This document shows positions 8,698 through 17,973 of a stretch of DNA of 64,000 bases, in pieces; the first letter of the stretch is position 1; each line of letters begins with the position of its first letter. The position numbers and the translations under genes are program-made. The notes below the pieces were generated by a model. The model did not search any database and was not told the DNA's origin. It was given only the letters and a program-made list of their open reading frames with translations. The stretch comes from P52-10 sp041397365 (GTDB lineage Bacteria > Pseudomonadota > Alphaproteobacteria > Rhizobiales > Xanthobacteraceae). The DNA is taken from the NCBI GenBank assembly GCA_041397365.1, contig JAWKWT010000001.1, positions 62,001 through 126,000 on the forward strand, read 5' to 3'.

Positions 8698-9810
8698 TGA
8701 CCTGCCTGAACGCCCCCGATTTTGAGTTAGGATTTCTGTTCTCCAGCGAGACAGACGATGCGTAAGACAGTTTACCGAAGAGCAGATCATCCGGGTTTTG
8801 AAGGAGCACGCGCCGGTGTCAGCGAGCGATCTGTCCGCAAGCACGGCATCAGTGATGACCTTCTATAGAGGCTTGTACGGCGGCATGGAGATCTCCGGGC
8901 GCGCAAGCTGAAGCGCTGGAGGAAGAGAACCGCAAGCTGAAGAAGCTGCTGGCAGGTCGATGCTTGACGTGTCGACGCTGAAGGAGATGCTCGGAAAAAA
9001 CTTCTGACGCCCAGCTTGCGGAGACGTGCTGTGACCTGGGCGGTCAGTGAGAAACTACTCGCGGCGGGCCTGCGATCTGGTCGGCCACCGAAGACCTATC
9101 GGTATGCGTCGACACGATCCGATGACGAAGCCTTGCGGACCAAGGAATTGGCTCAACGACGGTTCGGCTATCGTCGCTTGGGCCTGCTGGGCCGAGGCGT
9201 GCGGATCAATCACAAGAAGCTGTATCGGCTCTACCGGGAAGAACGGCTCTCAGTGCGCAACGCGGCGGCCGCAAACGGCACTCGGCACGGGCACCGATGA
9301 CGATCGCAGGATCAGAACCTGCGCTGGTCGCTCGACTTCGTGATGGACACGCTTGCCAGCGGTCGCGCTTCCGTATCCTGACTCTGGTCGATGACTTCAC
9401 CCGGAATGCCGGGCCTTGTCGTCGACCATCGCTGACCGCTCGGCGGGTGCTGCCGAGCCGATCAGATCATCGAGAGCCGAGGCTGCCCTCGGATGATCGT
9501 GACGACACGCACCGAGTCACTCGAACGCCATTGGCCTGGCAGGAGGAACTGGGCATCAGTGGCACCATCGCACCGGGCAAACCGATGCAGAATGGATTGT
9601 TGAGAGCTTCACGGTCGCCTGCGCGACGAGTGCCTCAACGAACACCTGTTCGCTACCTCAACGAGGCCCGTCAATCATCGAGGACTGGAGGATCGACTAC
9701 AACACCAACCGACCGCATACGAGCCTCCGGGCACCAAGCAGTTGCCAACCGTTCAAACAGGACGAAAACCAGAACAAGTCTCATAAACGAGGGCAATCAG
9801 GTGCAGGTCA
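8698..9810 (+). mobile_element. Decayed IS3-family (IS407-group-like) element
   Basis: 1,113-bp element with TG...CA ends. The left end TGACCTGC-CTGAACGCCC and the reverse complement of the right end TGACCTGC-ACCTGATTGCCC form imperfect inverted repeats. Inside are remnants of orfA (EEQIIRVLKEHAPVSA; EENRKLKKLLA) and orfB. The orfB remnants run RRFGYRRLGLL, KKLYRLYREERL, FRILTLVDDFTR, WQEELGIS and APGKPMQNG, spread over several frames, with degraded DDE residues. Multiple frameshifts and stops mean no transposase can be made. It lies inside the serine recombinase gene in the same orientation. Confidence 0.85.
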
Positions 9811-9814
9811 CGCT
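9811..9814 (+). repeat. Right target-site duplication (CGCT)
   Basis: Second copy of the CGCT target duplication, immediately after the right IS end GCAGGTCA. Recombinase coding sequence resumes here. Confidence 0.75.
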
Positions 9815-10529
9815 TCACCCGAGTAGGATCGACAAAGCTGACGCAGGCTCTCGTTGCAGAAGGGCTAAGGACGAAGCACGGCAAACTGATCGACAAGGGT
9901 GCGCTGTACAAGCTGCTCAACAATCGCGCCTACGTTGGTGAGGGTTATACATAAAGGCACCGCGTTTCCTGGAGAACACGAGGCGATCGTCAGCCGCGTG
10001 CTTTGGAATCGAGTGCAAGGGATTCTGCGCGAGAGCCCGCACAAGCGGGGCGGCAACACTCGGTCGCCGACGCCTGCACTGTTAAAGGGGCTACTCTTCG
10101 GGCCGACTGGCGCCGCCATGACGCCCACGCACACGCGCCGCAACGGAAGGCTATACCGGTATTACGTCTCGACCTCGGTCCTGAAGGACCGGGCCGAAGC
10201 TTGCCCCATCCGCAGGATTCCCGCAGCGGAAATCGAGACGGCGGTGATCGAGCAGGTGCGGGTTTTACTCCGTACTCCCGAAATGGTCGTGAGAACGTGG
10301 CGGAAGAGCCGCGCTCTGCCGTCCGGCTTAAGCGAACGCACCCTTCGAGAGACACTGCAAAGCTTTGACCCACTCTGGGATGAGCTTTTTCCGGCTGAAC
10401 AAGCTCGCATTGTTCGTTTGTTGGTGAGCCGCGTGTCCGTCGGTACGGAGGGGGTGGAGCTAGCACTGCGTACTGAGGGCTCAACAGCCTGATCGAGGAT
10501 CTCGAATCGCCATTGCAGAGGAGCGCCGC

Positions 10530-10929
10530 ATGACGGCCAGGAAAGACGCCACTTTTCCTTCCTCCATTACGTTGAAGCTCCCTTTGACCATCCGCCAGAG
10601 AGGTGGCCGTAAGATCGTGATCACTCCGACCAGTCCCGGCTCGCTGCCGACCCGCACGCGGGCCGACAACACTCCTGATCAAGGCTGTGGCTCGCGCCCA
10701 CCGTTGGAAGAATCTCCTGGAGAAAGGTGACTTCGCGTCCGTGCGGGATCTCGCGGCGGCCGAGCAGATCAACGAGTCCTATGTCTGCCGGGTCCTTCGA
10801 CTGACCCTCCTTTCCCCTGAATTGACCGAATCAATTCTCGATGGCCGTCAGAGGGCAACCTTGGACGTGAGGGACCTGCTCAAGCCATTCCCCACCGATT
10901 GGCCGAGCCAAGCGGCTCGGTTCGGTTAG
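10530..10929 (+). pseudogene. Recombinase-associated hypothetical protein, frameshifted
   Basis: Two overlapping frames form one protein normally found downstream of DUF2924 and serine recombinase genes. The N-terminal part is FPSSITLKLPLTIRQRGGRK. The C-terminal part (frame of 10687) is ARAHRWKNLLEKGDFASV followed by INESYVCRVLRLTLLSPEL and DLLKPFPTDWPSQAARFG. The second part looks like a KorB/ParB-type HTH with a family-typical ending. A single extra base at about 10665-10671 joins them. It may be real decay or a sequence error. Confidence 0.7.
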
Positions 10930-11360
10930 CCCGAGGGCGGGCTCTTGACCTTGCATCTCCAAGGTTCACTATTCGTTCCATGGCGGCGGAGACGTTGGGA
11001 GAGGCCGGGAACTCTAGGGCGGTAGGTGCCCATCCCGCTTGCCCCAAGCGCACCGGACGGGCTGAAATCGATTCGCGAGTGCCTGTTCTCGGCCGGGAAT
11101 TGGACCTTCAAACCCTGGTTGCAGTCGCGGACGGGACTTCCCGCTGGCTCGCCTTGCGGAGCGGCTCCGATGCCCGCGTTGCGGCAGTCGTCGGGTCGCC
11201 GTCCTTTACGACCCGCCGGCCGGCGAACGACGAATCCGTGCGTAAGGCTCGCCCCGGGGCGACTGCGGTTCCCAGGCGCAAATCTACCCGTATGATGGCG
11301 TCCGGGGGTTCCCCACAATTTCTCGCGTAACGCCTTCACAGGGGTGCCCCGAAGCACGTC
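10930..11360 (+). other. 430-bp region with a possible zinc-ribbon gene remnant
   Basis: No intact gene is seen between the recombinase module and the SNF2 helicase. A plus-strand frame ending at 11245 reads LARLAERLRCPRCGSRRVAVLY, with a CPxC zinc-knuckle half like small proteins of this module. No start and no upstream extension are clear, so it is probably a remnant. The promoter of the downstream five-gene operon should lie in the last part of this region, but no strong motif is visible. Confidence 0.35.
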
Positions 11361-14219
11361 ATGAACATCACGGAACACCAGGCAAAGTACTTCGCCCACG
11401 AGCTGACACGGCGGTTCGCCCCCGACAGCGCGGAGAAGCTTGCCGGCGCCGTCGCCGGGGCCCAGGTCACACTGAACCCGCACCAAGTTGACGCTGCCCT
11501 TTTTGCATTCTCGTCGCCGCTGTCAAAGGGCGCACTGCTGGCCGACGAGGTCGGACTGGGAAAAACGATCGAAGCGGGTCTCGTCATTGCGCAACGCTGG
11601 GCAGAACGGAAACGCCGCGTCCTGGTCATTACCCCCTCGAACCTCCGGAACCAGTGGCATCAGGAGTTGACCGAGAAGTTCTTTTTGCCCTGCACCATTT
11701 TGGAGACCCGGTCGTACAACCAAGCACTCAAAGCGGACGTTTCGCGACCGTTTGACCAAGACGGGACTGTCATAATCTGCTCGTACCAGTTCGCTCGCAA
11801 CAAGGCGCTCGATGTCCAAATGACTCCGTGGGACCTCGTTGTCATGGACGAGGCGCACCGCCTGCGAAATGTCTACAAGCCAACCAATGTCATAGCGAAC
11901 ACGCTTAAGCGGGCGCTGGCCGAGAAGAATAAGCTGCTTCTGACGGCGACGCCTCTGCAAAATTCCTTGCTCGAGCTCTATGGACTGGTCAGCTTCATCG
12001 ATGAGCACACGTTTGGTGACCTCAAAAGCTTTCGCGAGCAGTTTGCCGGCCGTCCGCAGGACAGAATCTACCAGCTCCTCCGGGAACGCTTGCGGCCTAT
12101 CTGCCATCGCACACTGCGGCGCCAGGTTACTGCCTACGTTCAATACACAAAGCGCCTCCCGATTCTGGAGGAGTTCACTCCCGAAGAAAGCGAAGATCGT
12201 CTCTACGAGCTAGTCTCAGATTATCTCCGCCGCGACAACTTGCAGGCGCTCCCTGCCAGCCAGCGCGCTTTGATGACCCTGGTTCTGCGGAAGCTGTTGG
12301 CCTCGTCAACGTTTGCGATCGCGGGCGCGCTTAATTCAATGTCGGCGCGTCTTCAAGCGAAGCTGCGCAAGCATGAACCGGCGACCCTCGAATCCGAACT
12401 CGGCGGAGACTACGAGGCCTTGGAAACTACCGCGGACGAGTGGACCGATGATGACCTCGAACCCTTAACTCCAGAAGATCGCAAGGCTTTAGAAGCGGAA
12501 ATAGCGGATCTCAATCAGTTCGCCGCACTCGCCACGTCAATTGATGACAACGCCAAAGGCAAGGCTCTGTTGAAGGCATTGGGTGCGGCCTTCCAAAAGG
12601 CCGAGGATCTTGGCGCAGCGCAAAAGGCAATCATCTTCACCGAGTCTCGAAAGACTCAATCCTATTTGCTTCGTCTGCTCGGGAAGAGTCCTTACGCCGA
12701 AGGCATCGTGCTGTTCAATGGCACCAACGCCGACGAGGGGTCCAAACAGATCTATGCCGAGTGGATCGAGCGTCATGAAGGTTCGGATCGGGTAACGGGC
12801 TCTCGGACTGCCGACATGAGGTCTGCGCTCGTCGATTATTTTCGGGAGCGCGGACGGATCATGATCGCGACCGAAGCTGCGGCCGAAGGCATCAACCTTC
12901 AGTTCTGCTCATTGGTCGTCAATTATGACCTGCCCTGGAACCCCCAACGGATCGAGCAGCGGATAGGCCGATGCCATCGTTACGGACAGAAGCACGACGT
13001 GGTGGTCGTCAATTTTCTCAACCGAAAAAACGAAGCCGATCAGAGAGTCTACGAACTCCTCTCGGAGAAGTTCAAACTTTTTGAGGGGGTGTTTGGCGCC
13101 AGCGATGAGGTCCTCGGGGCCGTCGAGTCGGGAGTCGATTTCGAGAAGCGTATTGCCACGATCTATCAGCAATGTCGCCAGACGAACGAAATCAAGACGG
13201 CCTTCGATCAGCTCCAGCTGGAACTCAGCCTCGAAATCAATGAGGCCATGACCCAGACGCGCCAGAAGCTGCTTGAAAATTTCGACGAAGAAGTACGAGA
13301 GAAACTCAAGGCAACGAGCGAAAATGCCGTAGAGCAGCTAGGCCGTTTCGAGCGTCGGCTCATGCACGTCACGCGACATGAGCTGAACAAAGACGCGGAC
13401 TTCATCAATGTTTCGTCATTCCGGCTGACAAGCAAGCCGTCCTGGGTAAACGGTCGGGAAGTGCCCTTGGGGCTCTATGAGCTTCCCCGCCGATCTGGCG
13501 ACGCGCACCTATACAGACTTGCTCACCCCCTTGGCGAGGCGGTGATCGAACGCGCCAAATCAAGGGAGCTGAGATCCGCGGGGGTAAGATTCAATTACAC
13601 GGGCCACGCGGGCAAGATCAGCATTCTCGAACCGTTTGTGGGGAAGCGGGGCTGGCTCAGCGCGTCATTGTTCACGGTCGATAGTCTCGATCAACCTGAA
13701 GATCACCTGCTTGTATCCGGCATCACGGCAGATGATAAAACGCTCGGCGCTGAAGCGTGTCAGCGGCTTCTAACACTAGCCGGCGAAGTTGAGCTGTTCG
13801 ATCTACCTTCAAGCGGGATCACAGATCGGCTCGATTCTAACATTCGAATCGAGCAGCGACGCATTCAAGGTGAGATCTCCGATCGAAATGTGCGATTTTT
13901 TGAAGCCGAAGCTGAAAAGCTCGACGGCTGGGCTGACGACCTCAAGGTTGGCTTGGAACGAGAGATCAAAGAAATCGATCGTCAGATAAAGGAGGCGCGC
14001 AGGGCAGCAGCGAGCGCCTCAACGCTCGAAGAAAAGCTCAAAGGACAGAAGGAAATGAAGAGCCTGGAGACTCTTCGCAATCAGCGGCGACGATCACTGT
14101 TCGAGGCGCAGGACGACATAGACCGGCAACGCACCACACTCATTGCCAACATCGAGGGCAAGCTCGAGCAAAAGACTAGCTTGGAACACCTCTTCTTAGT
14201 GAGTTGGAGTGTCGTGTGA
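11361..14219 (+). CDS. SNF2/RapA-like helicase
   Basis: 952-residue superfamily 2 ATPase of SNF2 type. Walker A is ADEVGLGKTIEAG (about 61-73), Walker B DEAH at 163-166, motif III LLTATPLQN, and the helicase C domain ends with NPQRIEQRIGRCHRYGQ. A C-terminal helical extension with a long charged coiled coil (about 840-940) follows. It resembles DrmD-like and type III-associated helicases that translocate on DNA in defence loci. It is the first gene of an operon: its TGA overlaps the GTG of the AIPR gene (14216-14219). No DISARM drmA/B/C genes are present. Probably it acts with the downstream Mod/Res and AIPR proteins. Confidence 0.9.
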   Translation: MNITEHQAKYFAHELTRRFAPDSAEKLAGAVAGAQVTLNPHQVDAALFAFSSPLSKGALLADEVGLGKTIEAGLVIAQRWAERKRRVLVITPSNLRNQWHQELTEKFFLPCTILETRSYNQALKADVSRPFDQDGTVIICSYQFARNKALDVQMTPWDLVVMDEAHRLRNVYKPTNVIANTLKRALAEKNKLLLTATPLQNSLLELYGLVSFIDEHTFGDLKSFREQFAGRPQDRIYQLLRERLRPICHRTLRRQVTAYVQYTKRLPILEEFTPEESEDRLYELVSDYLRRDNLQALPASQRALMTLVLRKLLASSTFAIAGALNSMSARLQAKLRKHEPATLESELGGDYEALETTADEWTDDDLEPLTPEDRKALEAEIADLNQFAALATSIDDNAKGKALLKALGAAFQKAEDLGAAQKAIIFTESRKTQSYLLRLLGKSPYAEGIVLFNGTNADEGSKQIYAEWIERHEGSDRVTGSRTADMRSALVDYFRERGRIMIATEAAAEGINLQFCSLVVNYDLPWNPQRIEQRIGRCHRYGQKHDVVVVNFLNRKNEADQRVYELLSEKFKLFEGVFGASDEVLGAVESGVDFEKRIATIYQQCRQTNEIKTAFDQLQLELSLEINEAMTQTRQKLLENFDEEVREKLKATSENAVEQLGRFERRLMHVTRHELNKDADFINVSSFRLTSKPSWVNGREVPLGLYELPRRSGDAHLYRLAHPLGEAVIERAKSRELRSAGVRFNYTGHAGKISILEPFVGKRGWLSASLFTVDSLDQPEDHLLVSGITADDKTLGAEACQRLLTLAGEVELFDLPSSGITDRLDSNIRIEQRRIQGEISDRNVRFFEAEAEKLDGWADDLKVGLEREIKEIDRQIKEARRAAASASTLEEKLKGQKEMKSLETLRNQRRRSLFEAQDDIDRQRTTLIANIEGKLEQKTSLEHLFLVSWSVV

Positions 14220-16113
14220 CCGTTGAAACTCCGATTGAAATACTGCACCTCCCTGAGAAGATGACTGGGCTGTTCGCAGCCCATCTTCCCAAAGTGCCGG
14301 CTGCCTCAGCGGAGGAGACCGAGCGGAACTTCCTCTCGCGCGCCTCGCAGCTTACGCGATCCACAAGCTCGGCCAAGCGTCCGTGGAAGAGGCTGCTGCG
14401 TCCGTGGTAGATGGCGGTGGGGACGGCGGCATCGATGCCGTCCATTTTTCGCCCACATCCCAGAAACTGTGGCTTGCACAATCAAAATTCATCGCGTCAG
14501 GCCGAGGTGAACCTGACCTCGGTGACGTGACCAAGTTCAAGACCGGCTTGGAAAACCTGCTTCAAGGAAATTTCGACGCCTTCGCGCACAACGCGATTTG
14601 GGCGGCAATGATTCCCAAGCTCGAAATTTACTTCAAAAACACCGCTCTGCAGGTAAAGCCGATCCTGGTGTATTCGGGCATCCACCTCGTGTCGGAAGAC
14701 CGCCGCCGGCTGTTCGAAGACCTCAAACGCCGGTTCTCCGCGGATTCCGACTATCTCGAATTTCACGTCTGTAACCTCACCACTGTGCACGACTGGATGA
14801 CCGGCGCTGACCACGGGCCGGGCGTGGAGAAGATCGACTTAAAGCTCTTGCGGCCCGGCTGGGTCACAGATCCATTCGAAACGGTGTACGGACTGCTTGC
14901 TCTGAAGGATCTAGCCGCTATGGGCGCAGAGCACGGCAAGCGCCTGATCGCGGCGAACATACGTGGATTCAAGGGCAACACGGACGTCAACGGTGAAATC
15001 ATCAAAACGGCAAAGAGTGAAGCCAAAAGCTTCTTCTATCTGAACAACGGGCTGACGGCGTACTGCGAAAGGCTGGAGGTTCACAACCTCGACCGCGGCA
15101 ATGCTGATAGCAAACGGATTACGGCCCACGGGTTCTCCATCGTAAACGGCGCTCAGACAGTCGGGTCAGTTGCCGAGGTATTCGCTATGCCTCCAGACCC
15201 TGTGCCCGACGGATTTGTCTTCATGAAAGTAATTTCACTCGAAAAGTGCGAGGACGATCGCGCGTTTGCTGAACGGATCACGCGAAGCACCAATTTCCAG
15301 AACCAGATCGGCTTACGGGACTTCGCTGCTCAATACGAGCAACAGGAAGTCATTGCCAAACAGCTCAGCTTGTCGGGCATCTCCTACCACTACAAGTCGG
15401 AGGCGGACTTACCTACGCCCGACGCACACAACTTTACACTTGAAGAAGCGACCACGGCCTGCGCCTGCCTTGTTCAAGCCAACGACTGCGACTTCGTCGC
15501 GCGCATCCTTGCCAATCGGCATTCCCTGTGGTCGCTGGAGCCCGTCTATCCAGAGCAAGAAGGGCTTCGATCGCGATGCGAGCGCGTCTTCAGGCCTGAT
15601 CGCTCTGCCCGGACCGTTTGGCGCGCCGTGCAAGCTCAGCGCCTACTTCTCCGGGCGTTGCAGGACAGCGGCCGGACCAGCGCAGGCGTGCGCAAAGCGT
15701 TCTTTGAGAATGCGCGCTGGCTCGTGTTGAACGTGCTGTTCCTGCGACTTCGGCCTGAACAGGCTGATGCGTTGAACCTCACTCCAGAGGAGGAGCAACA
15801 GATCAGCATTGCTGCGACTGAAATATCCGAGACCCTGTTCGGCGTGTGTGAGGCGAAAGGGTTTGTCTCCCGAGTCTCGCAAGGGGATGGCCAGCCAGTA
15901 ACGTTCGAATCGCCTCGACATTTCCGTTCCGTCTTCTCCGCAGGGGAGATTGCCAGATCTTGCGTTCAGGCTTGCTTGCGGCCCTCGCCGGCGCCGCTGA
16001 AGTCTCAAGCGGAGCAGGTCACGGGGGCATGTCATGAAATGGACGCGAAATCTCGAATTCACTTCGGTGGGTTCGAATGGCCGGTCGCGAAGGCGACCCA
16101 TTTACTACATTGA
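14216..16113 (+). pseudogene. AIPR-family protein 1, with a one-base frameshift
   Basis: AIPR (abortive infection phage resistance) protein. Start GTG 14216 has GGAG a few bases upstream and overlaps the helicase stop. The N-terminus runs to RNFLSRA. A missing C at about 14343-14346 shifts the frame, which resumes with AAYAIHKLGQAS. Family hallmarks follow: a nuclease-like D...QxK segment (GGIDAV then LWLAQSKF), NIRGFKG, FFYLNNGLTAYC and FSIVNGAQTVGS. The corrected length is about 632 residues. Only one base separates it from an intact gene, so the frameshift may be artefactual. It forms a tandem pair with the AIPR gene at 16171. Confidence 0.8.
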
Positions 16114-16174
16114 GAAGCTGCACCAGAAAACTTCGGCTGAATTGCTGGTTACCGTGCGCTGCGGGGTCCTATGA
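16034..16174 (+). CDS. Possible 46-residue ORF coupled to AIPR 2
   Basis: Frame starting ATG 16034 (MKWTRNLEFTSVGSNGRSR...), rich in arginine and lysine, overlapping the 3' end of AIPR 1. It ends with a TGA that overlaps the ATG of AIPR 2 (16171-16174), the same ATGA arrangement seen elsewhere in this operon. It could be a real small coupled gene or simply an alternative frame at the end of AIPR 1. I do not recognise the sequence. Confidence 0.25.
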   Translation: MKWTRNLEFTSVGSNGRSRRRPIYYIEKLHQKTSAELLVTVRCGVL

Positions 16175-17973
16175 GCTTAAATATTGCACAACGTGGCTTG
16201 CTGGAAACGGTCTTGCGATCGGATTACGTCCCGCATTTGCCTCCGCTGCTTAAACCGAAGACCCCCCCGGAAGACGCAGTGAAGAATCTATCCCGCGGCC
16301 TTGCGGCCTTTGCGATTTCGGCACTTTGCGATGTTGGCTCAAAAGAAGCCGCCGATTCCGTCGTTGATGACTACGACGATTTGGGCCTCGATGCTGTTTA
16401 CTATCATGGCCCCAGTGAGACCCTTTACCTTGTGCAAGGGAAACTCAAGGCCGGCGCGATGTTCAGTCAGGACGAAGCAAATGCATTCGTGCAGGGGATC
16501 CGCAAACTGATTTCGCAGGATTTTTCAGGTTTCAATGGACATGTCCTGAAGAGGCAGACTGCAATTGAGGGGGCGGTAGAGAGTTGCTCAAGAATTGAAC
16601 TTGTGGTGGTGCATGTTGGAGCGGGTTTAAGCCATCACGCCAGTTTGGCGCTTCAACAGCTTCTGGACGACGAGACTCACGGAGAAGAACGATTTGCTCC
16701 GACGGTTATCGACTTCGACGCCGCTAGGATCGTCGCTCAAATACAGCAAGAACAAGCCTATCCGCGGGTGGATGGGGAGATAGTGCTCAAGGCTGCGGGC
16801 TATCGACTCGAGAAGCGAAAGACCTACATCGGATTTGTGGCCGTAGCTGATCTTGTTAAGTTTCATCAAGCGCATGGCAAGGCGCTCTATGCGAAAAATA
16901 TTCGCCAACATCTGGGCTTGAATTCAGATGCTAACAAAGCAATTCGAAATACTCTCGGAACAAGCCCAGACGAGTTTGAGTATCTGAACAACGGCGTCAC
17001 AATCCTTGCCGACAAGATAGACCCAAAGAACAACAGCAAGAAGGCTGGTAAGCGATTGCGCCTGACAGGGATGTCCATAATCAATGGCGCCCAAACGGTC
17101 GGCTCCTCAGCTTCGTTTGTCGCCGACAATCCAACAGTCGATATCTCAAATGCGGCGGTGCATGCGACGGTAATTCAAGCAGACAATGATGTTGATTTCA
17201 GCAAAAAGGTCACGCGAGCGCGTAACCTCCAAAATCCGGTGTTGTCTCAGAATTTCGCAGCCTTGGATGATCAGCAAGAGCGTCTGCGATGTGAACTAGG
17301 CCTCCTTGGATTCCAGTACGTTTATAAGCCGGAAGGCTTCGAAGGCGCCGCAGATCCTAGGAGAATTTCGATCGAAGAAGCCGCCCAGGCGCTCGCGATG
17401 GTGCAGGCCGACCCTCGATTTCCGGTCTATCTAAAGAAGGAGCCAGGCCAACTTCTGCTGGTGGAGGGGGCGCCGTACAAGGCGCTGTTCACAAACGACC
17501 TCACTGCTTATCGGCTAGCGAATGCGGTGTTGTTCTCCCGGTACGTGAACGCTCGAATGGTGGCGGAGGCGGCCGGGAAATCTGCGGGCCCTGAGAAACT
17601 GGCGTACAAGCACGGCACATTTGCGCTTGGATTTGTACTCGCCAAGAGCCTTGAAGGTGTCATGGCGAGCGCGTCAATAATTGAGGTGTCCAAGTTAGAA
17701 AGTCAGCTTTCGATACCATTTGATGGAGCCCGCCAAAGTTATTGGAACGCCATGCAAAAGCGCACACCCTATAAAGGGCCGTTGGCGATTTTGCGAAATC
17801 TCGGCGACGCGCTGCCTGTCCTCAAAGATACGATGATCGCCCACTACGGCCTCGGCGCCGATCCTGCGATCATACCACTCCAGGCGAAGGTCACCGCTGG
17901 CGAGCCGTACCCCCAAAAAGCCATGTTCGACTTTCTGTCGGCGAAGGCGCCACAGATTGGAAATGTCACATGA
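16171..17973 (+). CDS. AIPR-family protein 2
   Basis: 600-residue intact AIPR protein, clearly related to but diverged from the one upstream. A nuclease-like core has D74 followed by Q89-x-K91 (GLDAVYYHG then LYLVQGKLK), a Mrr/PD-(D/E)xK-like spacing. The family motifs LYAKNIRQHLG, FEYLNNGVTILAD and MSIINGAQTVGSS are present. AIPR proteins are linked to abortive infection; the exact target is unknown. The gene overlaps the Mod start by four bases (17970-17973). Its base composition is lower in GC than the helicase, consistent with a separate origin inside the operon. Confidence 0.85.
   Translation: MSLNIAQRGLLETVLRSDYVPHLPPLLKPKTPPEDAVKNLSRGLAAFAISALCDVGSKEAADSVVDDYDDLGLDAVYYHGPSETLYLVQGKLKAGAMFSQDEANAFVQGIRKLISQDFSGFNGHVLKRQTAIEGAVESCSRIELVVVHVGAGLSHHASLALQQLLDDETHGEERFAPTVIDFDAARIVAQIQQEQAYPRVDGEIVLKAAGYRLEKRKTYIGFVAVADLVKFHQAHGKALYAKNIRQHLGLNSDANKAIRNTLGTSPDEFEYLNNGVTILADKIDPKNNSKKAGKRLRLTGMSIINGAQTVGSSASFVADNPTVDISNAAVHATVIQADNDVDFSKKVTRARNLQNPVLSQNFAALDDQQERLRCELGLLGFQYVYKPEGFEGAADPRRISIEEAAQALAMVQADPRFPVYLKKEPGQLLLVEGAPYKALFTNDLTAYRLANAVLFSRYVNARMVAEAAGKSAGPEKLAYKHGTFALGFVLAKSLEGVMASASIIEVSKLESQLSIPFDGARQSYWNAMQKRTPYKGPLAILRNLGDALPVLKDTMIAHYGLGADPAIIPLQAKVTAGEPYPQKAMFDFLSAKAPQIGNVT

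Larger units (their letters stand above)
8087..10492 (+). pseudogene. Large serine recombinase, interrupted by an IS and two frameshifts
   Basis: Site-specific recombinase of the resolvase superfamily. N-terminal catalytic domain: AIYTRKSTEEGLDREFNSL, then DRLSRS, then (after a frameshift at about 8438-8445) VSVTQSFNTTSSMGRL and FEREVIGERIRDK. A decayed IS sits after IFER (8698-9810). The recombinase domain resumes at 9811 with RFTRVGSTKLTQALVAEG and continues to a zinc-ribbon-like region and a stop at 10490-10492. A second frameshift is at about 9943 (extra G). Removing the IS and one CGCT copy restores the codon run GAG-CGC-TTC-ACC exactly. The start at 8087 has AGGAG upstream and overlaps DUF2924. 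The gene is inactive as written. Confidence 0.9.

Noticed and set aside
11361..14219. DISARM system around the SNF2 helicase
   Set aside because: A DrmD-like helicase is present but there is no drmA, drmB or drmC. The neighbours are AIPR and type III Mod/Res.
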